Positions 53,610 to 63,068 of a stretch of 64,000 bases of DNA are shown piece by piece (position 1 is the first letter of the stretch; each line of letters opens with the position of its first letter). Both the position numbers and the translations under genes were made by a program. Source of the DNA: Sphingobacteriales bacterium (GTDB taxonomy: Bacteria; Bacteroidota; Bacteroidia; UKL13-3); contig JAJTEN010000001.1 in NCBI GenBank assembly GCA_021298155.1, positions 43,097-107,096 on the forward strand. Reading direction: 5' to 3'. Below the pieces are notes generated by a model. That model was given only the letters and a program-made list of their open reading frames with translations, had not been told where the DNA came from and ran no database searches.

Positions 53610-55648
53610 TGTCAGTTTATATGTTTCAGTTTTCTGCCAAAACAAAAAAATACCTAACACTAATTGCTAAGGCAGTTGGTGTTTTTTTGTTATTAGCTAT
53701 CGTTGTATTTTTTACGTTTCGAACCTATTTTTTAGAGAAAGCAATTGGCCAATTTCAGCAGAAGTTAAAAGATAAATTTGACACCGAATTACACGTTGGT
53801 TCAGCCCAATTTGAGGGCTTATCTGGCGTTCATTTAAATTCGCTTAGGCTTATTCCACAAGGGAAAGATACACTTTTAGATCTGCAGGAGTTCTCATTGA
53901 GTATACATTTGTTTTATGCACTTATTGGTGAAGTTCGCATAGAAAGTATTGCCATTAAAAAGGGCTATTTTCAACTCACTAAAAAGAATAATATTCGTAA
54001 TTTTGGAGCCTTTTTGGGTGAAAAAAGGGATAGCACACCAGATGAATTAAGTCCGAATGTAGAAATAGATGAGGCTAAAAACGATCAGAATTATGCTAAG
54101 GTGTTGTTTCAATTACTCAAAAAAGTTTTCAACCAAATTCCGGATGAAGTGCACATTGAAGGCTTTGCCTTGCGTGCTTTAGATGAAGATATTTCGATTC
54201 GTTTGGATTGGCCTAATTTGATTTTTAAAGAGGGTGTAGTAGATGCCGAAATGCAAGTTAGTTCTCAAAATACTACTCAGGTTTGGAAACTTAATGGCTT
54301 AGCTAATCCGAATGAAATGAAAGCAGATATTAGCATTTCAAGCCTCGATACAACGATACTCATGTTGCCTTATTTGGCAGAAAAGTTTCATTTACAAGCG
54401 GGATTTGGTTCGGCCAGATTCCTCATTAATAAAATAGATTTAAGTGGAGATGAGTTGCAAATTGATGGCTTAGCTAACGTGAAATCTATGCGTATTAATC
54501 ACCCAAAAATTTCATCTAAGGATGTGGTTTTGACTGAGTTTAATTTTGATTACCTATACAAAATAGGCGAGAATTATGTGCGTTTAGATAGCAGTTCAAA
54601 AGTGAGAATTAATGGGGTTTCTGTTTACCCATTTATTCAATTTACAAAAGGAATAGATACAGAATATCATTTGGTGTTGAAAACGGATCTTATTGCAGCG
54701 CAAACTTTCATAGATGCGCTTCCAGAAGGATTGTTTTCTCATATAAAAGGCATGGAGGCAAGTGGAAATTTTAGTTATCGATTAGATTTTTTTCATAATG
54801 AAAATAAGCCTGATGCCATGGTTTTTGAAAGTAATTTGCAAAAAGAAAAATTTGTCATTACGCGGTATGGCGAGGCTAATTTAGGAAAAATGAACCAAGA
54901 GTTTAGCTATACACCTATTGAAAATGGTAGGCCTATGCGAACTATTTTTGTTGGTTCAGCTAATCCCTATTTTACGCCATTAGAAAACATATCACCTTAT
55001 CTCAGAAATTGTGTTTTAACAACAGAAGATCCATCTTTCTTTTACCACCGTGGATTTGTTACGGAGGCGTTTAGGCAGTCTATTGCTAAAAATATTAGAA
55101 CTGGAAAATTCAAGCGCGGCGCAAGTACAATAAGCATGCAGCTTATGAAAAATCTCTTTTTAAGCAGAGAAAAAACAATGGCGAGAAAATTGGAAGAGAT
55201 TGTACTTGTATATATTTTAGAAAATAATAGAATTGTTTCTAAAGATAGGATGTATGAGGTTTATTTAAATATTATTGAGTGGGGACCAAACGTATACGGG
55301 ATTGGGGAGGCCTCACGGTTTTATTTTCAGAAATCTCCAGATAAACTTAGCTTAAGTGAAAGTATGTTTTTAGCAACCCTAGTGCCTAGTCCCAAAAAGT
55401 TTATGTGGCGTTTTGATAAAGAAGGCGTTGCTAAAGCGTATTTAGGGCGAACCTTTACATTTTTATCTAATAAAATGCTTCACCGTAATTTACTTTTACC
55501 AGAAGATACAGTGGGTTTAACGCATCAGATTAGTATTGTTGGTCCGGCGCGCAAATTTATTGTTAAAAGCGATTCTCTCGTGAATGATTCATTACTTGAA
55601 AGGGAATTAGAACTTATAAAAATTGGTGAAGCTAGAGATGAAGAATAA
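53609..55648 (+). CDS. Peptidoglycan glycosyltransferase (GT51) fused to an AsmA-like domain
   Basis: A 679-residue membrane-anchored protein. One N-terminal helix (about residues 13-38) leads into an AsmA/DUF748-like beta-strand region (about 45-440; GVHLNSLRLIPQG, IESIAIKKGYFQL). The C-terminal GT51 domain (about 445-620) has catalytic Glu473 in TTEDPSFFYHRGF, then KRGASTISMQLMKNLFL and EVYLNIIEWGPNVYGIGEASRFYF, the lipid II polymerase motifs. No penicillin-binding transpeptidase domain is attached, so the enzyme would only polymerise glycan strands. It follows frr with a 1-nt overlap. Confidence 0.88.
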   Translation: MSVYMFQFSAKTKKYLTLIAKAVGVFLLLAIVVFFTFRTYFLEKAIGQFQQKLKDKFDTELHVGSAQFEGLSGVHLNSLRLIPQGKDTLLDLQEFSLSIHLFYALIGEVRIESIAIKKGYFQLTKKNNIRNFGAFLGEKRDSTPDELSPNVEIDEAKNDQNYAKVLFQLLKKVFNQIPDEVHIEGFALRALDEDISIRLDWPNLIFKEGVVDAEMQVSSQNTTQVWKLNGLANPNEMKADISISSLDTTILMLPYLAEKFHLQAGFGSARFLINKIDLSGDELQIDGLANVKSMRINHPKISSKDVVLTEFNFDYLYKIGENYVRLDSSSKVRINGVSVYPFIQFTKGIDTEYHLVLKTDLIAAQTFIDALPEGLFSHIKGMEASGNFSYRLDFFHNENKPDAMVFESNLQKEKFVITRYGEANLGKMNQEFSYTPIENGRPMRTIFVGSANPYFTPLENISPYLRNCVLTTEDPSFFYHRGFVTEAFRQSIAKNIRTGKFKRGASTISMQLMKNLFLSREKTMARKLEEIVLVYILENNRIVSKDRMYEVYLNIIEWGPNVYGIGEASRFYFQKSPDKLSLSESMFLATLVPSPKKFMWRFDKEGVAKAYLGRTFTFLSNKMLHRNLLLPEDTVGLTHQISIVGPARKFIVKSDSLVNDSLLERELELIKIGEARDEE

Positions 55649-56924
55649 TACTTGGCCATTGTATCTAGCTTTTGTTGTAGAAGTTCTTTTTTTGTTTTAT
55701 AAAAAAGGAGAATTTGGCCCCCTTGTTAGTCCGATTATTTTAATTCTTGCTGGTTTATATATGGCCGTTTGGCCATATATAATCTTGCGTAAACAGGAGA
55801 ATATATTCTTGGAGTACAATCATGATTCCTTGCAATTAAAACCCAAAGATGTACGTATTGTGTTTTCTGTGTTGCTTGTGGTTGCTGTGCTCATGGGCTG
55901 TTGGATAAAAGGATTCATGATTCAATTTCCAGTTGATATTAAACATTCTGATATCATTCCATTTATAGAAAAAGTGTATTTAGAGCGGTTTGATAAATCG
56001 GAGCCCATTTATGCAGAAGTAGATGGATTTGGTTATGGGAAAAGTCACCCCGGTTATTTGCCATTCCATTGGATTTTCTTTCTCATCAGTTATTACTTAC
56101 ACATAGATCATCGTTGGGTTCCCTTTTTGTTGTTTATGCTTTCTACGGCCATATACACCTATGTGTTGTGTTGTAATTTTAGTTCCATTAAGCAAGTTTT
56201 ATTTTTAGTATTACTCCCTTTATTTATTGTATTTACAGTATACTTTGAAAATAGTAGCGATTCCATGCACACGATTGAAATCATGATCATGGGCTATTAT
56301 TTATTGCTTGGAATTTCTTTGTTTTCGCGCAATATTTGGGCTCAGGCCATCGGCTTAGTTTTGCCAAGTTTATCTCGCTATGCATTGGCATTCTGGCTTC
56401 CAGTACATTTTCTAAATATGATACCTAAACAAACAAAAAGGTTCTTTCAATTGGGTTTTCTTTTTTTGTTTATTTTACTATTGGTTTTACTTCCCTTTCT
56501 CTTTCAAGTACCCGATATGTTTGATGGTATTAATAACGCATATGCTAAGGCTGCTTTGGGGGAGTGGAACGGACAAGATTGGCAAGAGCCAGGGGATAAG
56601 CCTTTTCAATTATTTAGAGGGTTAGGATTAGCCAGTTGGTATTATGAATGCTACAATGGAACACTTTTAGAAAAAATACAGGCCATTAAACAGCATTTAG
56701 TATATGTTTCAATTTCTGTGCTTGTTTTTTTATTGATTGCTTTTCGCTTTGTTCAATCAAGAGTGCCTGGTAATTTGTATAGTTTGTTGGCATTAAAATT
56801 TAGCTTAACTTTGTTTTACGCATTTATGATTATTCCATACAATTATCTTAATTGGGTTCCAATGATGCTTTCTATAGTTATTTTGTCACGTATAAAAGAG
56901 GGTTTTAATTTTCTTTCACACTAA
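55638..56924 (+). CDS. Polytopic membrane protein, glycosyltransferase-like
   Basis: A 428-residue protein with about ten transmembrane helices. I chose the ATG at 55638, overlapping the end of the previous gene by 11 nt. The first extracytoplasmic loop is long and holds DIKHSDIIPFIEKVYLERFDKSEPIYAEVDGFGYGKSHPGYLPFHWIFF, reminiscent of the GT-C fold in which an acidic pair near the first helices is catalytic. No family can be named with certainty. It precedes a polyprenyl-phosphate sugar transferase, so it may use a lipid-linked sugar in glycan modification. A likely alternative is a membrane protein of unknown function. Confidence 0.7.
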   Translation: MKNNTWPLYLAFVVEVLFLFYKKGEFGPLVSPIILILAGLYMAVWPYIILRKQENIFLEYNHDSLQLKPKDVRIVFSVLLVVAVLMGCWIKGFMIQFPVDIKHSDIIPFIEKVYLERFDKSEPIYAEVDGFGYGKSHPGYLPFHWIFFLISYYLHIDHRWVPFLLFMLSTAIYTYVLCCNFSSIKQVLFLVLLPLFIVFTVYFENSSDSMHTIEIMIMGYYLLLGISLFSRNIWAQAIGLVLPSLSRYALAFWLPVHFLNMIPKQTKRFFQLGFLFLFILLLVLLPFLFQVPDMFDGINNAYAKAALGEWNGQDWQEPGDKPFQLFRGLGLASWYYECYNGTLLEKIQAIKQHLVYVSISVLVFLLIAFRFVQSRVPGNLYSLLALKFSLTLFYAFMIIPYNYLNWVPMMLSIVILSRIKEGFNFLSH

Positions 56925-56929
56925 TTATT

Positions 56930-57844
56930 ATGGAAATTTCGATCGTAATACCTGTGTATAAGGCAGAACTTATTTTAGATGAGTTACTAATGCGTTTAAG
57001 CAATGCCATGAATAGCCTTACCCCAAACTATGAAATTATTTTAGTAGAAGATGGTGGTCCGGATAAATCATGGGAAAAGATTGTGGCCAATACTCAAAAA
57101 TATCCGAACCTAAAAGGGATTTTATTATCAAGAAATTTTGGGCAGCATCATGCGATTACAGCAGGTTTAGATGCAAGCAAAGGGAAATGGGTAGTGGTAA
57201 TGGATTGTGATTTGCAGGATCAGCCAGAGGAGATTCCACGCTTATATGCCAAAATAAAAGAAGGATATGATATTGTTTTTGCCAGAAGGGCGCTACGTCA
57301 AGATTCCTTTTTTAAGCGTATGAGTTCTAAGATTTTTTATGGAGTTTTTGCTTATTTAAGTGGCATACCTCAAGATCATAGTATTGCCAATTTTGGGATA
57401 TATAGTAGAAAGGTTATTGATGTTATCAATACCATGCGTGAGCCTATGCGCGCTTTTGCCCCAATGGCGCGTTGGGTGGGTTTTAACCGAACAGCCATTG
57501 ATGTTCAACATGCCGAGCGTTTTGCAGGAGAAAGTTCTTACAATTGGGGTAAGCTATTTAATTTAGCACTCGATTTTGCCATGGCTTATTCTGATAAGCC
57601 CCTCAAGTTAACGGTAAAGCTGGGCATAAGCATTTCAATTTTATCTGTATTGTACACTATTTATAATCTTGTTCTGTATCAAATGGGACTCATTACATTA
57701 AGTGGTTATGCCAGTCTTATTATTTCCATTTGGTTTTTAAGTGGCTTAATTATTTTTACCCTTGGTATTATAGGTTTGTATGTAGGAAAAATGTTTGAAG
57801 GGATAAAAAATAGACCTTTATATATTATTGATAAAACCATCTAA
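56930..57844 (+). CDS. Family 2 glycosyltransferase (polyprenyl-phosphate sugar synthase type)
   Basis: A 304-residue enzyme of the DPM1/GtrB/ArnC type that loads a sugar on undecaprenyl phosphate on the cytosolic side. The GT-A domain has SIVIPVYKAELILDELL at the start, the donor-binding DxD region in VMDCDLQDQPEEIPRLYAKI (near residue 86-105) and ARRALRQDSFFKRMSSKIFY. Two C-terminal transmembrane helices (about 225-250 and 258-285) match GtrB. It follows the membrane protein by 5 nt and directly precedes the GNAT gene. Neighbours indicate synthesis of an amino-sugar glycan. Confidence 0.92.
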   Translation: MEISIVIPVYKAELILDELLMRLSNAMNSLTPNYEIILVEDGGPDKSWEKIVANTQKYPNLKGILLSRNFGQHHAITAGLDASKGKWVVVMDCDLQDQPEEIPRLYAKIKEGYDIVFARRALRQDSFFKRMSSKIFYGVFAYLSGIPQDHSIANFGIYSRKVIDVINTMREPMRAFAPMARWVGFNRTAIDVQHAERFAGESSYNWGKLFNLALDFAMAYSDKPLKLTVKLGISISILSVLYTIYNLVLYQMGLITLSGYASLIISIWFLSGLIIFTLGIIGLYVGKMFEGIKNRPLYIIDKTI

Positions 57845-58531
57845 ATGAAAGTAGTTAGACTTGATTGGGATAGCGATTTTTTTGGATATGAAGTAGGTTC
57901 AGCCTCAGATTTTTCTTATTCGGTGCAAGATTTAGAAGGTGTTGAAAATGCCCCATATCAGCTCATTTATTTGGGATTAGATCAAGCTGAACCAAAGCTT
58001 CCGAATCATTTTTTCTTAGCTGATGAAAAATTAGTTCTATGTAAAAGTTTTCAATCCGATCATACCTATTTAGTGCATTCAAACATTGTTGAATTAACTG
58101 AAAATAGTGATAAATTGGTGAGTTTGGCTTTGCAAAGCGGATTATATTCTAGGTTTAAGGTGGATCCTAATTTTAAGGAAAATGAATTTGAGCGCATGTA
58201 TGCAAAATGGGTTGAAAATTCTTTGAACGGTAAGCAACATCAAAAAGTTCTTGGATATGTGGAAGAAAATAGCCTACTGGGATTTATAACGATAACAGAG
58301 AAGTCTGGTGTGTTACATATCGGACTTATTGCGGTGGATGAGGCGGCACGTGGAAAAGGAATAGGATCAGTTTTACTGAATTGGGTTTTTAATTATGCTA
58401 CATTGCATGATTTTAAACAAGTGAATGTGGTTACGCAAGCCGCTAACACAGGAGCTCTGAATTTTTATGAACAACATGGCTTTGAAATTATTTCGCGCAC
58501 ATTTTTATATCATGTATGGAAGTTAAACTAA
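57845..58531 (+). CDS. GNAT N-acetyltransferase, WecD/FdtC-like
   Basis: A 228-residue acetyltransferase. The N-terminal half (LDWDSDFFGYEVG) is the signature of WecD-type dTDP-fucosamine acetyltransferases; the C-terminal GNAT core carries the acetyl-CoA motif IAVDEAARGKGIGSVLLNWVF (near residue 160) and NTGALNFYEQHGFE (near 196). It would acetylate the 4-amino group made by the WecE-like aminotransferase encoded next, with which it overlaps by 16 nt. Together they would make TDP-Fuc4NAc or a close 4-acetamido sugar. Confidence 0.88.
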   Translation: MKVVRLDWDSDFFGYEVGSASDFSYSVQDLEGVENAPYQLIYLGLDQAEPKLPNHFFLADEKLVLCKSFQSDHTYLVHSNIVELTENSDKLVSLALQSGLYSRFKVDPNFKENEFERMYAKWVENSLNGKQHQKVLGYVEENSLLGFITITEKSGVLHIGLIAVDEAARGKGIGSVLLNWVFNYATLHDFKQVNVVTQAANTGALNFYEQHGFEIISRTFLYHVWKLN

Positions 58532-59682
58532 ATATTCCTTTTAATAAACCCTATTTAACAGGGAAAGAAACACATTATATCTATCAAGCGGTACAAAGTG
58601 GTAAAATTTCTGGAGATGGTATGTTTACCAAAAAATGCCATGCCTTTTTTGAAGCGCGTTATGGGTTTACTAAATGTTTACTCACCACCTCTTGCACTGA
58701 TGCTTTAGAAATGGCTGCTATTCTATTAGAAATTGAGCCAGGGGATGAAGTTATTTTGCCTTCTTATACCTTTGTTTCAACCGCTAATGCTTTTGTATTA
58801 CGCGGGGCAAATTTAATTTTTGTTGATAGTGAACCTACCAATCCAAATATGGATGTAGCCGCTATTAAAGCTTTAATTACACCCAAAACAAAAGCCATTG
58901 TACCTGTTCATTATGCTGGAATAGCTTGCGATATGGATGGGATAATGGAATTGGCCAAGGAGTTTAATTTGTTTGTGGTAGAAGATGCTGCTCAAGCCAT
59001 TGATTCATATTATACAGGGAAAGATGGGATACCGAAACCGCTAGGTTCTATTGGTCATTTAGCAGCTTTTTCTTTTCATGAAACCAAAAATATTATGAGT
59101 GGTGAAGGTGGCATGTTAGTTATTAATGATGCTAGGTTTGCAAATAGGGCAGAGGTAATTAGAGAGAAAGGTACAAATAGATCGGCGTTTTTTAGAGGAG
59201 AAATTGATAAATATGGTTGGGTAGATATGGGTAGTTCTTTTCTGCCATCAGATATTTTAGCAGCATTTTTATTCGCCCAATTAGAAAGTTTAACCCTAAT
59301 TCAAAATAGGCGAAAAGAGATTTGGGAAAATTATCAGAAGGCATTTGCTGTGCTTGCCTTGAACGGGAAATTGGTTTTGCCTAATATACCTGCTTATGCG
59401 AGTAACAATGCGCATATGTATTATATTGTTTGCCATTCTCTAGCAGAAAGATCTGCGCTTATTTTGGCTTTAAAGGAAGCTGGGGTAATGGCTGTTTTTC
59501 ATTATTTATCTTTACATACATCTCCCTTTTATGCGGCTAAGCATGGTGATCGCGTTTTATCTAACTCAGATTATTTTAGTGATTGTTTATTAAGATTACC
59601 CATGTTTTATGAATTAAGTAATGAAGATCAAGCGCAAATTTGTGCTATTATTCTTCGTTTTTATGGGTTTTCAGCTGATTAA
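58516..59682 (+). CDS. wecE: dTDP-4-amino-4,6-dideoxygalactose transaminase (WecE/RffA)
   Basis: A 388-residue PLP aminotransferase of the DegT family that turns dTDP-4-keto-6-deoxyglucose into dTDP-4-amino-4,6-dideoxygalactose. It follows E. coli WecE closely: IPFNKPYLTGKE, SGKISGDGMFTKKC, LLTTSCTDALEMAA, PGDEVILPSYTFVSTANAFVLRGA, VEDAAQAIDS, and the PLP Lys in SFHETKNIMSGEGG (near residue 195). The length agrees with WecE (376). It overlaps the WecD-like gene by 16 nt. The dTDP-glucose synthase and dehydratase genes that supply its substrate are not in the window. Confidence 0.93.
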   Translation: MEVKLNIPFNKPYLTGKETHYIYQAVQSGKISGDGMFTKKCHAFFEARYGFTKCLLTTSCTDALEMAAILLEIEPGDEVILPSYTFVSTANAFVLRGANLIFVDSEPTNPNMDVAAIKALITPKTKAIVPVHYAGIACDMDGIMELAKEFNLFVVEDAAQAIDSYYTGKDGIPKPLGSIGHLAAFSFHETKNIMSGEGGMLVINDARFANRAEVIREKGTNRSAFFRGEIDKYGWVDMGSSFLPSDILAAFLFAQLESLTLIQNRRKEIWENYQKAFAVLALNGKLVLPNIPAYASNNAHMYYIVCHSLAERSALILALKEAGVMAVFHYLSLHTSPFYAAKHGDRVLSNSDYFSDCLLRLPMFYELSNEDQAQICAIILRFYGFSAD

Positions 59683-59703
59683 AAGTGCTATTGCTGCTAC
59701 GCC

Positions 59704-61131
59704 TTATTGCTTGATAAAAATATGATAATGCGTAAGCTTATTTTGGTTGTTTGTAAGCGTAAAAACAGTGTCTTCAATTAAGTTATTTGTTGATCTAACT
59801 TTTTCTAAACTGATGTTTCGTTCTTGTGCCATAAGCAGGGAGTCGAATATTAGGATATCTCCCGCTTGCATATTTTTAGGCGGCACTTCTGCACCTGGAT
59901 ACAGCCACAATTCTTTTTTAAAAATATCTTCACCCGTAAATAAACCTATTTCTGTTTCAGAGAAGAAGTATTGTTTGTTGGGGTAATGTTGTTTAAGATA
60001 AGGCATTAAGGTATGACCTAAAAATGTATGTTGTTTGTTTGCAAAAATAGCCTCATGAAATTTTGTGGCAGCAGGGTTGTTTAGGGTGGGGAAAACCAAA
60101 ATGCCTAGGGTGAAAAACAGAACAAATCTATTGGCATATTTTGTATTTTTATAGCTATTGGTGAGGGCATGTATGCTTTGAAGTGTTAATAATCCGCAAA
60201 CAGGAAATAGGCTAACTAAGACTCGGTTCAGGCCCATTGAATTAAATATGCCTAGTGCCCAAAATGCTGAATGTGCGCCAATAAATGTAATGGCAATTCC
60301 ATAGGTTAAAAATATTTTTGACCAAGGCATTTCCTTTTTATTCTGTATCCATCCAATGGGTAAATAGACAAATGAAATGACAATCATGGCAAAGGTAAAG
60401 GGCTGAACACAAAAGTATAATTGATTAATAAAGTGTGTCCAATTTCCTTTGCCATAAACGCTACTCATCGTAGCATACGGAATTTTGTTAAAGACCCATA
60501 AAATATCATTGTAATAATTCCAACCAATTAGGGAATAGAAGAGGTGGCCAATTGCCAATGTAGGAATAAGTTTCCAGCGCTTTTCAACCATAAGCAATGC
60601 ACCAAATACGCCTACAATAATTAATCCCTCAGATCGCACAAATGGAAGAAAAGATACAATCAGTAGGGATAAGAAAATTGAATGATTTAAATATAAATAA
60701 ATGGCAAGAATAATTAAGAGGGCAGAAAGAGGTTCTGTGAGTCCAGACAGTGTTACGGGTAACAATAAAGGCATGGTTATAACTACAATACCAGCAATAT
60801 AATAATAATTAAATTGAAGAATTTTTGCTGTGAGTGTGGTTAAATAGGCTGCTGTTATGGTACATAAAATATTAAACAGCATCATTCCTTTCATGCCAAA
60901 TTGCGCGAAAGGAGCGCTTAGTGCGGTAAATAAAGGTTTAGCCCAATGGTTAAATAAGTAGCTTGAATTATTCCAAGAAAGTTTAGCATATAGATAATGG
61001 GTTGTGCTGTCTCCGCCTTCTCCCAAGCTGTCTCCCAACATTCCGGCAAGAAGCAGAGCTATTGAAAGCAGGAAGAAAATTACCTTAGCTACTATTTCTG
61101 GTTCTGGATGTTTACGCTTTAAAAAGGCCAT
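59704..61131 (-). CDS. Polytopic membrane protein, probable GT-C mannosyltransferase-like
   Basis: A 475-residue protein with about eleven transmembrane helices. The start [46 protein letters not shown] has an acidic residue and a His-Tyr cluster in the first large periplasmic loop, as in GT-C glycosyltransferases that use polyprenyl-phosphate sugars. It has a periplasmic C-terminal domain (about 380-475). The upstream gene (GT2, 61112-61825) overlaps it by 20 nt and would supply the lipid-linked sugar. Donor and acceptor are unknown. Confidence 0.75.
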   Translation of the reverse strand: MAFLKRKHPEPEIVAKVIFFLLSIALLLAGMLGDSLGEGGDSTTHYLYAKLSWNNSSYLFNHWAKPLFTALSAPFAQFGMKGMMLFNILCTITAAYLTTLTAKILQFNYYYIAGIVVITMPLLLPVTLSGLTEPLSALLIILAIYLYLNHSIFLSLLIVSFLPFVRSEGLIIVGVFGALLMVEKRWKLIPTLAIGHLFYSLIGWNYYNDILWVFNKIPYATMSSVYGKGNWTHFINQLYFCVQPFTFAMIVISFVYLPIGWIQNKKEMPWSKIFLTYGIAITFIGAHSAFWALGIFNSMGLNRVLVSLFPVCGLLTLQSIHALTNSYKNTKYANRFVLFFTLGILVFPTLNNPAATKFHEAIFANKQHTFLGHTLMPYLKQHYPNKQYFFSETEIGLFTGEDIFKKELWLYPGAEVPPKNMQAGDILIFDSLLMAQERNISLEKVRSTNNLIEDTVFTLTNNQNKLTHYHIFIKQ

Positions 61132-61825
61132 ATTTTAGAATGCAGTAAATGGCCCTGAACCCATCCTTCCAATTTATTTTTTTTCCTTCTGCATAGGTTC
61201 GGCCATAATAGGAGATGCCTACCTCATAAATACGAATATTAGGAATACGGCTGATTCGCGCTGTTACTTCTGGTTCAAACCCGAATCGTTTTTCTTTTAG
61301 TTGAAGGGATTTAATGATGGGAGCTTTGAACAATTTGTAGCAAGTTTCCATATCTGTTAAATTTAGATTGGTAAACATATTGCTGCCAAATGTTAAAATT
61401 TTATTTCCGATAGAATGCCAGAAAAACAAGATTCTATGGGGTTTTCCGCCCATAAAACGCGAGCCATATACTACATCTGCGAAGCCATCTAAAATGGGTT
61501 TTAACAAAATATTTATTTCATTCGGGTCGTATTCTAAATCGGCATCTTGCACAATGATATAATCGCCACTTGCTTCTTTAATACCAGTATGTATTGCAGC
61601 TCCTTTTCCTTGATTTACGCTGTGTTGAACAAACTTAATGTGTGGTTTATCTTTTCTATAGGCTTCAATTACCTCAGCGGTATTGTCTTTTGAACAATCA
61701 TTTACAATAACCAGTTCTTTTTCTAGATGATGGATAAGTGAAACAGCCTCCACTTTGTCTAAAATTTTGTGAATGGTCCGTGCTTCATTATAAGCTGGGA
61801 TAATGATACTTAATTTTTCAGGCAT
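61112..61825 (-). CDS. Family 2 glycosyltransferase (dolichyl/polyprenyl-phosphate mannose synthase type)
   Basis: A 237-residue cytosolic GT-A enzyme without membrane helices at the C-terminus. [21 protein letters not shown] (near residue 6), [51 protein letters not shown] (the DxD motif) and YGSRFMGG are intact. It resembles the soluble DPM1 type. The ATG at 61825 is preferred over a TTG 18 nt upstream. It is translationally coupled to the GT-C-like gene downstream by a 20-nt overlap, forming a donor-transferase pair. Confidence 0.93.
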   Translation of the reverse strand: MPEKLSIIIPAYNEARTIHKILDKVEAVSLIHHLEKELVIVNDCSKDNTAEVIEAYRKDKPHIKFVQHSVNQGKGAAIHTGIKEASGDYIIVQDADLEYDPNEINILLKPILDGFADVVYGSRFMGGKPHRILFFWHSIGNKILTFGSNMFTNLNLTDMETCYKLFKAPIIKSLQLKEKRFGFEPEVTARISRIPNIRIYEVGISYYGRTYAEGKKINWKDGFRAIYCILKYGLFKA

Positions 61826-61907
61826 GGTATGTATTTGGTGCAAATTTAATATTTGGAGCTACATTTCAATCATTTGGCCACAGATTCTTAGATTTTTCCT
61901 GCCTCAG

Positions 61908-62321
61908 TTAGTTTGTTTCTGTATATTTTTTGAAATTATCTAAAATGGCTTGCCAACCATTTTTTTGTAATTCAATGGGATTTTCGGTTTCAGGGTCAAA
62001 AATAACGCTTACTTCAGTTTGGTTTCCAGTTTCTATGAATTTTACTGTTGCATACCTTTCACCAAACAGATAGGTAAAATTTTCGCCTTCATTGATTTCT
62101 GTATATGCAGCTTCAAAGTCAAACCCAAAGCTTCCATCTTTGGCTTCCATTCTTGCTATATATTTGCCTCCCAAACGCATATCATTTGATGCAGTTGGGC
62201 AATGCCAACTTGGGTCGGCAAAGTTCCAGTTTGTGATGTGTTGGGGCTGAGTGTAATAGTTCCAAACTTTCTGTTTATTAGCTGCGATAGTTGCACTAAT
62301 AGTGATTTTTGCTGTTGTCAT
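61908..62321 (-). CDS. SRPBCC/AHSA1 family protein
   Basis: A 137-residue START-like protein. The opening ITISATIAANKQKVWNYYTQPQHITNWNFADPSWHCP and the conserved end GWQAILDNFKKYTE define the AHSA1/SRPBCC group. Such small soluble proteins bind hydrophobic ligands or act as chaperone cofactors; many are stress-related. No partner gene is adjacent, and no ligand can be inferred. It stands alone at the border between the core genome and the accessory-looking end of the window. Confidence 0.9.
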   Translation of the reverse strand: MTTAKITISATIAANKQKVWNYYTQPQHITNWNFADPSWHCPTASNDMRLGGKYIARMEAKDGSFGFDFEAAYTEINEGENFTYLFGERYATVKFIETGNQTEVSVIFDPETENPIELQKNGWQAILDNFKKYTETN

Positions 62322-62436
62322 ATATTTATTTTCTATAAAAAATTATTCGTTTAGCGAAAGGCCGAGTTTCATCTCGGGTGATATATAGGATAGTTGGGTC
62401 GATCTGTATTTTGCCAAATACGTTTGTATACGAATT

Positions 62437-62691
62437 TTAAAGGTGTATTTTTTCGATATGTATGTCATCAATCCAACATGTGCCAGCACTTAAAATATTT
62501 AGTTGAATGCGCAACCACATTGTTTCAGTAGCGTATAGCAACCAATTTACTGGGAGTCCTTTATGTGAAATTTCGAAACCGCCATTAATGCCTGCCGAAT
62601 TTTCAAGAGTTCTCACACTCAATTGACAGCTTATAATTAATTGGAATAACCCTATACTTAATAAATGTATTTTTTTAATGGCCATCTTCAT
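62437..62691 (-). pseudogene. Probable internally deleted lipoprotein gene (jelly-roll-type remnant)
   Basis: An 84-residue ORF from the ATG at 62691. It starts with a lipoprotein signal (LSIGLFQLIISC; Cys near residue 20) and then shows the front of a carbohydrate-binding-like jelly roll (NGGFEISHKGLPVNWLLY) that jumps after about ten residues to the usual last strands (MWLRIQLNILSAGTCWIDDIHIEKI). In the lipoprotein family I recall with these two ends, roughly a hundred residues lie between. This suggests an in-frame internal deletion around residue 57. A short intact protein is the alternative. Confidence 0.5.
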
Positions 62692-63045
62692 TATTAAAAT
62701 CACGGTCTAATTTACTGGTTTGCATAAATATCAGCCTTCTTTAAATCAGTATAAATAGATTGTTATATGCTAAATTTACCCTTGTAAATTGAATGCAAAG
62801 GCTGTGTTGGTGGTTAAAATTATTTTTAAGCCACTAATTTACGTATTTGAACGCAAACTTGTAAAATATGACTTAAATTTACCATTTGTTGGGTTGCTTA
62901 CAGTATGTTCGTTAAAAATTGATACTAAGGGTTCTTTGCTACGAGAAGTTGTTGATAATCAGCACGAAAATAGTTGAGAAGATCCAAATTTCCAATAGCC
63001 ACAAATGTTTCTACGTAACACAAAACCGTCAATTTCTTGTAGGTG
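62692..63045. other. Gene-free stretch, no recognisable element
   Basis: About 350 nt without a convincing ORF, RNA or promoter. Two small plus-strand frames here have composition like random AT-rich sequence. The part from about 62975 to 63045 is slightly richer in GC and joins the short repeat at 63046. Confidence 0.5.
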
Positions 63046-63068
63046 CTGTTAGCACCAGTTATTTTTTA
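63046..63068 (-). repeat. Stop-codon-spanning repeat, copy 1
   Basis: A 23-bp element beginning CTGTTAGCA and containing AGTTATTT, about 20 of 23 bases identical to copy 2 at 63563-63585. The TAA stop of the broken gene (63049-63051, minus strand) lies inside it. An inverted repeat GGTGCT-AAC-AGCACC surrounds the stop (63042-63056). Confidence 0.75.

Noticed and set aside
62362..62377. CCGAG-N6-CTCGG hairpin as a terminator
   Set aside because: The stem has only 5 bp and no T run follows on either strand.
63046..63068. Repeat as a standard integron attC site
   Set aside because: The GTTRRRY and RYYYAAC core sites are not matched and there is no integrase in the window; it is kept only as a cassette-like repeat.
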